NCBI GenBank assembly: GCA_026770615.1
Contig: MU631444.1
Coordinates: 155,387 to 166,128, forward strand
Reading direction: 5' to 3'
Length of the DNA: 10,742 nucleotides
Source: Pavlovales sp. CCMP2436
Taxonomy: Eukaryota > Haptophyta > Pavlovophyceae > Pavlovales
Shown: positions 7,231 to 10,742 of the stretch, in pieces
Position numbering within the stretch: position 1 is the first letter of the stretch
Layout: each line of letters starts with the position of its first letter
Position numbers and translations under genes: made by a program
Notes under the pieces: generated by a model
Database searches by the model: none
Seen by the model: the letters and a program-made list of their open reading frames with translations, nothing else
What the model was told of the DNA's origin: nothing

Positions 7231-7263
7231 TAATCTCGTGTATTTGTACACTTACGAGAAGCA
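7231..7263 (+). other. Short intergenic inverted repeat
   Basis: Between the two plus-strand genes lies ctcgtg-ta-tttg-tacac-tt-acgag, an imperfect inverted repeat (about 7235-7258) with stems CTCGT/ACGAG and GTGTA/TACAC around a TTTG loop. It could be a weak transcript hairpin between the genes. No other signal is seen. Confidence 0.35.
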
Positions 7264-7551
7264 ATGAATTGGGGACGACTCGGACGCAATATTGCCCGCT
7301 GGGGGTCGAACGCTTTGCCGAAATTCCAGCAGTTCGGTCGCTCGTCTGGTAATTTTTTACACAACGCGGCCTCTACGGTTAGCAAAATCGCTCAGAACGC
7401 ACGTCTTGGGCTTAATGCTATCGAGAATAGTGAGCTCGGTAGGATCTCGAAGCTCCTTGCTGGCTCCCAAACCACTTGCAATATTGCCGACCTGCCCGGC
7501 TACCCGTGCGCCTGCAGACAGACCGTTCAGGACATCACGGCCAAAACCTAA
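7264..7551 (+). pseudogene. Small basic virion-type protein, C-terminus scrambled
   Basis: The ATG is 33 bp after the minor capsid stop. The first ~58 residues form a basic, Trp/Arg/Gly-rich amphipathic stretch (MNWGRLGRNIARWGSNALPK) followed by helix-like Ser/Ala/Asn/Leu sequence (NAASTVSKIAQNARLGLNAI). This resembles small basic proteins encoded next to capsid genes in PLVs and virophages, perhaps analogous to adenovirus-type internal capsid proteins; I offer this as resemblance only. After about residue 60 (near 7440) the sequence changes character: four Cys in a short stretch and no helical pattern (CNIADLPGYPCACRQTVQD), ending at TAA 7549-7551. The opposite strand of the same stretch reads as a better continuation, suggesting a small inversion. 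It is convergent with the lipase-like gene. Confidence 0.5.
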
Positions 7552-7572
7552 GGCTTCACCCGCTCCCGGGCC
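7441..7572 (-). other. Antisense helix-like coding segment, possible inverted tail
   Basis: On the minus strand, in codon register with the plus-strand ORF, the stretch reads as an amphipathic Gly/Ala/Leu/Val helix (GEALGFGRDVLNGLSAGARV, then AGQVGNIASGLGASKE). That is the style of C-terminal tail expected for the small basic protein that starts at 7264. It has no start of its own: a TAG lies at 7573-7575. It lies downstream of the lipase stop at 7621 on the same strand, so it is not part of the lipase. In-register antisense frames can look open by chance, so this is a moderate-confidence reading. Confidence 0.35.
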
Positions 7573-7620
7573 CTATGTTGCTTCCAGGGTGGTACTCGCC
7601 TAGCCCTACTTTGCACGGGT

Positions 7621-8274
7621 TTACCGGCTTTGCTTCAAGTTCTTCAAGCTGTGTGCCTTCGCAGCGTTCACGAACAACCGAACAGGACCAGGTAGAAACC
7701 TATTTGCTTGGTCTCTCTGAGGCACTACCACGAGCGGGGATTGACCTGGGCGTCGACCAAGACTAGAAAGTGCCGAAATTGGATCTAGCCGGGTCCGCAC
7801 ATCGGTTTGTCGCGTGCCGTTCTGCATTTGTGGCTGACTTCGACCGGTAAAGTTGAAGCTCGGAATGTCGCCTAGCCCCGATGCTTTATTAAACGTAATG
7901 ATGGAACCCCGCGAGCCAGAACGTTCGGCCAGGCGTCCACCTAGCGAGTGCCCAGTTGAATTTGAGGGCTTGTTATACTTTGTCTCGGCCGCAGCGGTAA
8001 TCTCTCGGGCACGGCGTTGCCTCTGCGTCTCCCGTCCACTACCGAAGGCGATAAGAGCATCATCCACCAGGAAATCACGGGGCGTTGTAGATCCTCGATG
8101 AACGATTGTGGGTTGCCCTGTCCGTTTGTCGGTATAGACGAGTGTGTCGACTTGGGATAATTGTCAGTCTAGTGTGAACCCCAAGGAATCGCCAAAGGTC
8201 GCCGCCTGGTCGAGTGGGAGGTATGAAGCTCTTGCTAGATCTATCGAGTGCCGCTTAAATGAGTCTTCCTGCAT
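7621..8274 (-). pseudogene. Lipase-like protein of the PLV/virophage type, nonsense-mutated
   Basis: An α/β-hydrolase-like protein shared by many virophages and PLVs, presumed to act on membranes. Starting from the ATG at 8274 the frame spans 217 residues but has an in-frame TGA at 8164-8166 (codon 37). Coding character continues in the same frame on both sides. Downstream landmarks are VYTDKRTGQPTIVHRGSTT at codons 46-64, the nucleophile elbow TGHSLGG around codons 107-113 with Ser110 as candidate nucleophile, a SIITFNKASGLGD strand, and a C-terminal AKAHSLKNL whose His (about 208) is a candidate triad member. TGA ends the 162-aa gene at the expected place, so codon reassignment is unlikely. 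A downstream restart at a non-ATG codon would lack the N-terminus. Upstream on the same strand, 72 bp away, is the fibre-like gene. Confidence 0.75.
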
Positions 8275-8346
8275 CGTGCTATGGTAAATGAATTTATTTT
8301 TTTTTGATTTATTTTTGGTTCTTTTTTTTGATCTTTTTTTGAACTT
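8275..8346 (-). promoter_or_regulatory. A-rich spacer between fibre-like and lipase-like genes
   Basis: On the minus strand this 72-bp spacer is a string of A runs broken by gatc, gaacc and taaatc, including an AATAAA-type string. It could hold the 3' end signal of the fibre-like gene, the lipase promoter, or both. No clear TATATA box like those of the central genes is present. Confidence 0.3.
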
Positions 8347-8870
8347 TTAGCTTAATTTAGTGATACCGCTACTGGTTAGTCTATAGAGCCCGGAGTTTAC
8401 CGTCTGACCATTTTTCTTAATCAAAACAATTGTGAAATCCCAGGCGATCAGAGGTGAGGTGAGCATATTATGCGGCCCACCCGTTCCATCCCCGACCATT
8501 ATTTCGAATGAGGACGATGTAACAAACCTGGCCGACATCAAGTGAATATCTGGTTCGGTTATCGATGTAAAAGTCAAGTCTGGGATCGACAAATACGTAG
8601 CATCGGTCCCGTTTGCGCTAACCTGAGAAACAACGATTCGATAGAATTTAAACGGCTCGTGAGCAACGGTAACGGGAAACGTTGCCGACACACCAGAAAC
8701 CCAGTTTGATTTTGAATATGACTCGAGAATGGTAAAATTCGTATCGTTCGACGCTTGTAACGTCCACTGTGTCGGTGCAGTGGTTCCGGGATAACGAGAC
8801 GAACCGGCAAGGCGAAATGACGCCATTTTCACTGCGTAAGGGTATTCGATTGTGAAGAGCTTGAGTATAT
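8347..8870 (-). pseudogene. Fibre-like protein, discoidin (F5/8C-like) domain, 5' truncated
   Basis: The C-terminal ~170 residues are preserved and end in TAA at 8347-8349. From about 8860 the frame reads as the later part of a galactose-binding/discoidin-like β-sandwich: LFTIEYPYAVKMASFRLAGS, then TAPTQWTLQASNDTNFTILE, a Trp-Val strand and FKFYRIVVSQVSANGT. A final ~60-residue region with FEIMVGDGTGG and LIAWDFTIVLIKKNGQTV follows. Such domains bind carbohydrates in phage and viral receptor-binding fibres, so a host-attachment role is inferred. No ATG begins the domain: the open frame extends to 8946 through Cys-rich, unlikely sequence and starts with TTG directly after a TAG. The first real ATG (8826) is inside the domain. 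The gene is therefore truncated at the boundary with GC-rich DNA. Confidence 0.65.
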
Positions 8871-8961
8871 GCAATAGCCCTGGCCAGTAGCTATAAGAGC
8901 ATATACAAGAGCCATACCTCCAACATGATGTGGACAATTTCCCCAACTACAGCACCACCGG

Positions 8962-10330
8962 ATGGATGGGGCTCAGTCGGAAGTGGCTCGACCTCAGCAT
9001 AGGCCAACCGGCCCTCGCTCTTCGAGGCCCATGCTGCCAAGCATGCCTTCAGGGTCCGGGCGTAAGCTGATGCCAGCGTGTTTGCGAACATGCTCCCAGT
9101 CGCATGCAGAGGTGCCCTCGACAACGCCACCAACGTTGCCGACGAAGCTGCAGCTACGCTCCTACGCCCAGCTCTTGACGGGGAAGCCCGGAAGGACCAC
9201 ATCGCCGGCTCCGTACCACTGTTGCAGCCGCTGCCAAGACCGCCAGCTCAGCCACCGCCGCCACCGCCGCAGCAGCGGCCACCGCAGCGGCCGCCACTGC
9301 ATCGCGGTGCGTATGGCGGAGGCTATAGGCGCGGCCGTGGTGGGGGGAGGACGGGGGGGTGCAGGAGAGCGCGCGCGCGGCGATTGCAACACGCTCTCCT
9401 GTGGGCATGGGAGACTGCTACCACCACCCCGTCGTCAACGACAAGCGCCATCGTCGAGCGAGGACGTCGAGCGCCCAACCATGCCCCTACCCACACGGCC
9501 AAGCGCAGACCCGACCGGCCGCGACTTCTCCGTCCTCGACCACCTCACTGTTGCCGAAGTCGCCGGGCACGCGGGGAACACGTCTCGGCAACTCGATGCC
9601 ATACCCCGAGACTTCCACGAGCACTGGGCCGCCGCGACGGTCCTCGTCATCGAAGCCATCCGCAACTCCGGGCCGGACAACGAGGTGGAGGAGGTACGAG
9701 CGCTGAAGATACTCCTGATCCTACCCTCGCTACTACTCCGAAAGCAGCCCGCGGCCCGCGGGGGCCGACAAGGACGTCTGGCGAGCGCCAGACTGCTCGC
9801 CTCCTGCTTCGACCGATGGGCGCGGGGAGACTTTGGCAGCCTCGTTGCTGACTGGTCTGGAGACTGCGCGGCGGAGGCACAGCAGCGCAGCAGCCGGCGC
9901 TCCCGTCCAGCCAACCCCGAGCGAGACATCAAGGCGGCCGTCGCCCTTCTCGCCAAGGGCAAGTTCTCCGACGCCGCAAAGCTGCTTCAGAGCCATGGCC
10001 TCGCTGACATCGCGGACCCGGCCGTGCTCCAGCAGATGCTCGCCAAGCATCAGCCCAGGAGGTCCCTCGTGCCAGCGGTCATCCCGGGCCTCGACACCAC
10101 CAACCGTCTCGTTGTCATCGTCACGGAGATGGAGGAGGCATACCGAGGGCTCAAGACCGACAAGGCACAGGGCGCCTCGCCCTGGCGATACGAGTACCTC
10201 ATCCCACTCGCCCCGACGGAGCCTTTCGTGGGCGACGCTGCACGCCACGTGCTTGGGTCGCACGCCTGGCTGGCATCATCCTTCGCCAACGGCGATCTGC
10301 CCCCCTGGTTCTGCGGGTCTGAATTTGCAC
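8962..10330 (+). pseudogene. Retroelement ORF, region N-terminal to reverse transcriptase
   Basis: A GC-rich 467-codon frame runs 8962-10365. The part from about 9480 on is convincing: residues such as RDFHEHWAAATVLVIEAIR, VRALKILLILPSLLLRK and GKFSDAAKLLQSHGLADIAD, then EEAYRGLKTDKAQGASPWRYEYL. These follow the pattern of the segment just before the RT fingers in LINE- or DIRS-type elements of algae, oomycetes and other eukaryotes. The catalytic palm (YxDD) is not reached. The first ~170 codons are low-complexity and the frame is uncertain; another frame (9078 to about 9380) has a Pro tract and an RGG-like box (GAYGGGYRRGRGGGRTGG), suggesting that a frameshift separates the two. The frame ends within the hairpin at 10331-10398, which supplies its last ~12 residues and its stop. 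It adjoins the cut end of the fibre gene. Confidence 0.6.
9243..9300. repeat. CCG/CAG-rich trinucleotide low-complexity tract
   Basis: Imperfect repeats of ccgcca, ccaccg, cagcagcgg and ccgcagcgg encode a Pro/Gln-rich stretch in one frame and Ala-rich tracts on the other strand. It explains several long spurious open frames on both strands here. Confidence 0.7.
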
Positions 10331-10398
10331 CCAAGTATTCTCGGCCTGTAACCCAAGTATTTTGATTTCAACTTGGGTTCTAGGCCAGAAATACTTGG
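10331..10398. mobile_element. 68-nt near-perfect foldback hairpin inserted in the retroelement
   Basis: Arms at 10331-10358 and 10371-10398 are 28 nt each, match at all but a few positions and flank a 12-nt loop. The outer parts are ccaagtatt / aatacttgg and the inner parts aacccaagt / acttgggtt, with ggcc blocks between. Within each arm the ccaagt block occurs twice, so the sequence also contains a direct repeat (acccaagtatt at 10329 and 10351). It is AT-rich inside GC-rich DNA and stops the retroelement frame, so it looks inserted, though a native structured element cannot be excluded. No coding capacity. Confidence 0.75.
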
Positions 10399-10432
10399 CC
10401 TACGCGCGCTTGCTCGCACTGGCGAGGAGAAG

Positions 10433-10742
10433 ATGGGCCTGTTAACATGGTTCTACGGCGGCGGGGAGGGCGGCGGCGGGGAGGGCGGCGAGGACCAGGG
10501 CGGCGATGAGGGCGGCGATGATGGCCCGGGGCTTCGCTCTCCCAGCAACGAGGACCCCGTCAGTCCATTCGGGCGCCAGCTACCGCACGAGACTGAGCTG
10601 CATTCGCATCTGCATGACCCTGGCAGTGGAGGCATTAACCGCACACTGCCATTCCGCAGGATGGAGCCGGGGTTGGAAGCCAGCGACGGCGGTGGCAGTG
10701 GCAGCGATGTCGACGGAGGTGGGGGTTGGGATGACGACTACG
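10433..10742 (+). CDS. Gly/Glu/Asp-rich open frame, runs off window
   Basis: From the ATG at 10433 a frame stays open for 103 codons to the window end. It starts MGLLTWFY, then has Gly-Gly-Glu/Asp repeats (about 10453-10520, encoded by a ggcggcggggag-type repeat), followed by a more normal segment (RSPSNEDPVSPFGRQLPHET, then HSHLHDPGSGGINRTLPFRR) and another Gly/Asp/Ser-rich part. The high GC content alone lowers stop frequency, so the frame could be chance; a minus-strand open frame overlaps it. It may be host coding sequence, part of a second retroelement, or an artefact. I do not recognise a family. Confidence 0.35.
   Translation, partial: MGLLTWFYGGGEGGGGEGGEDQGGDEGGDDGPGLRSPSNEDPVSPFGRQLPHETELHSHLHDPGSGGINRTLPFRRMEPGLEASDGGGSGSDVDGGGGWDDDY

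Larger units (their letters stand above)
1920..8870. mobile_element. Endogenous polinton-like virus fragment (morphogenesis module)
   Basis: About 7 kb contains an MCP, a minor capsid protein, a FtsK/HerA packaging ATPase and a lipase-like gene, the hallmark set of polinton-like viruses and virophages, plus several lineage-type small proteins. Both ends are approximate: the left is set by the MCP stop codon and the right by where fibre-like coding gives way to GC-rich sequence. No terminal inverted repeats, tyrosine recombinase, rve integrase, helicase-primase, DNA polymerase B or Ulp1-type protease could be seen. Several genes are broken, which points to an old integrated copy and not an active virus. 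Confidence 0.75.

Noticed and set aside
7292..7766. Overlapping plus-strand open frames past the small basic protein gene
   Set aside because: They run antisense into the lipase-like gene and have Pro/Ser/Arg-rich products of the kind expected from shadow frames.
8164..8166. TGA reassigned as a sense codon
   Set aside because: The 162-aa gene ends in TGA directly before an A homopolymer, and the other viral genes end in ordinary stops; a nonsense mutation is simpler.
9154..10263. Long minus-strand open frames in the GC-rich right flank
   Set aside because: High GC content leaves few stop codons. The plus-strand frame carries the retroelement-like segments, and the minus-strand products are Arg/Ala/Ser low-complexity.
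1..10742. CRISPR arrays, tRNA or rRNA genes
   Set aside because: No regularly spaced identical repeats with unique spacers, and no cloverleaf or rRNA-like conserved blocks were recognised on either strand.

Overview
The window looks like eukaryotic nuclear DNA carrying an old, damaged copy of a polinton-like virus (PLV, a small dsDNA virus of the adenovirus-like, double-jelly-roll lineage) flanked by repeats and retrotransposon debris. The evidence is the combination of a double-jelly-roll major capsid protein (MCP) fragment, a single-jelly-roll minor capsid/penton protein, a FtsK/HerA-type genome-packaging ATPase and a virophage/PLV-type lipase-like protein. Together these make a virion morphogenesis module. 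No replication gene, integrase or maturation protease is visible. The host cannot be named from the sequence; a unicellular alga or other protist is likely, because such integrations and this style of GC-rich retroelement are common there.

Layout. Positions 1-1919 are left flank: 10-bp-period minisatellites (11-70, 679-744, 1796-1851), a degraded two-frame coding remnant (241-680), a roughly 358-bp foldback/MITE-like element with long imperfect inverted arms (788-1145), and gene-free sequence with a recurring TAGCACA motif (1290-1762). Positions 1920 to about 8870 are the viral block: MCP fragment (minus), an unrecognised plus-strand ORF lacking its start, a proline-rich virion-type protein (minus), packaging ATPase (minus), a small proline/alanine-rich protein (minus), minor capsid protein (plus), a small basic protein (plus), lipase-like gene (minus, broken by an in-frame stop) and the C-terminal part of a discoidin-like fibre protein (minus). 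From about 8900 to the end the DNA becomes GC-rich: a reverse-transcriptase-type retroelement ORF (to 10365), cut by a near-perfect 68-nt hairpin (10331-10398), then an open Gly/Glu/Asp-rich frame running off the window.

The viral genes would work together: the MCP and minor capsid protein build the icosahedral shell, the ATPase fills it, the small basic, proline-rich and Pro/Ala-rich proteins are candidate internal or accessory virion proteins, the discoidin-like protein is a likely receptor-binding fibre, and the lipase-like protein may act at membranes during entry or exit. The copy is not intact: MCP and its divergent neighbour both lack their N-termini at one shared point, the lipase has a premature stop, the fibre is cut at the viral/GC-rich boundary, and the small basic protein may contain a local inversion. 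The central genes (3813-7230) are open and look undamaged.
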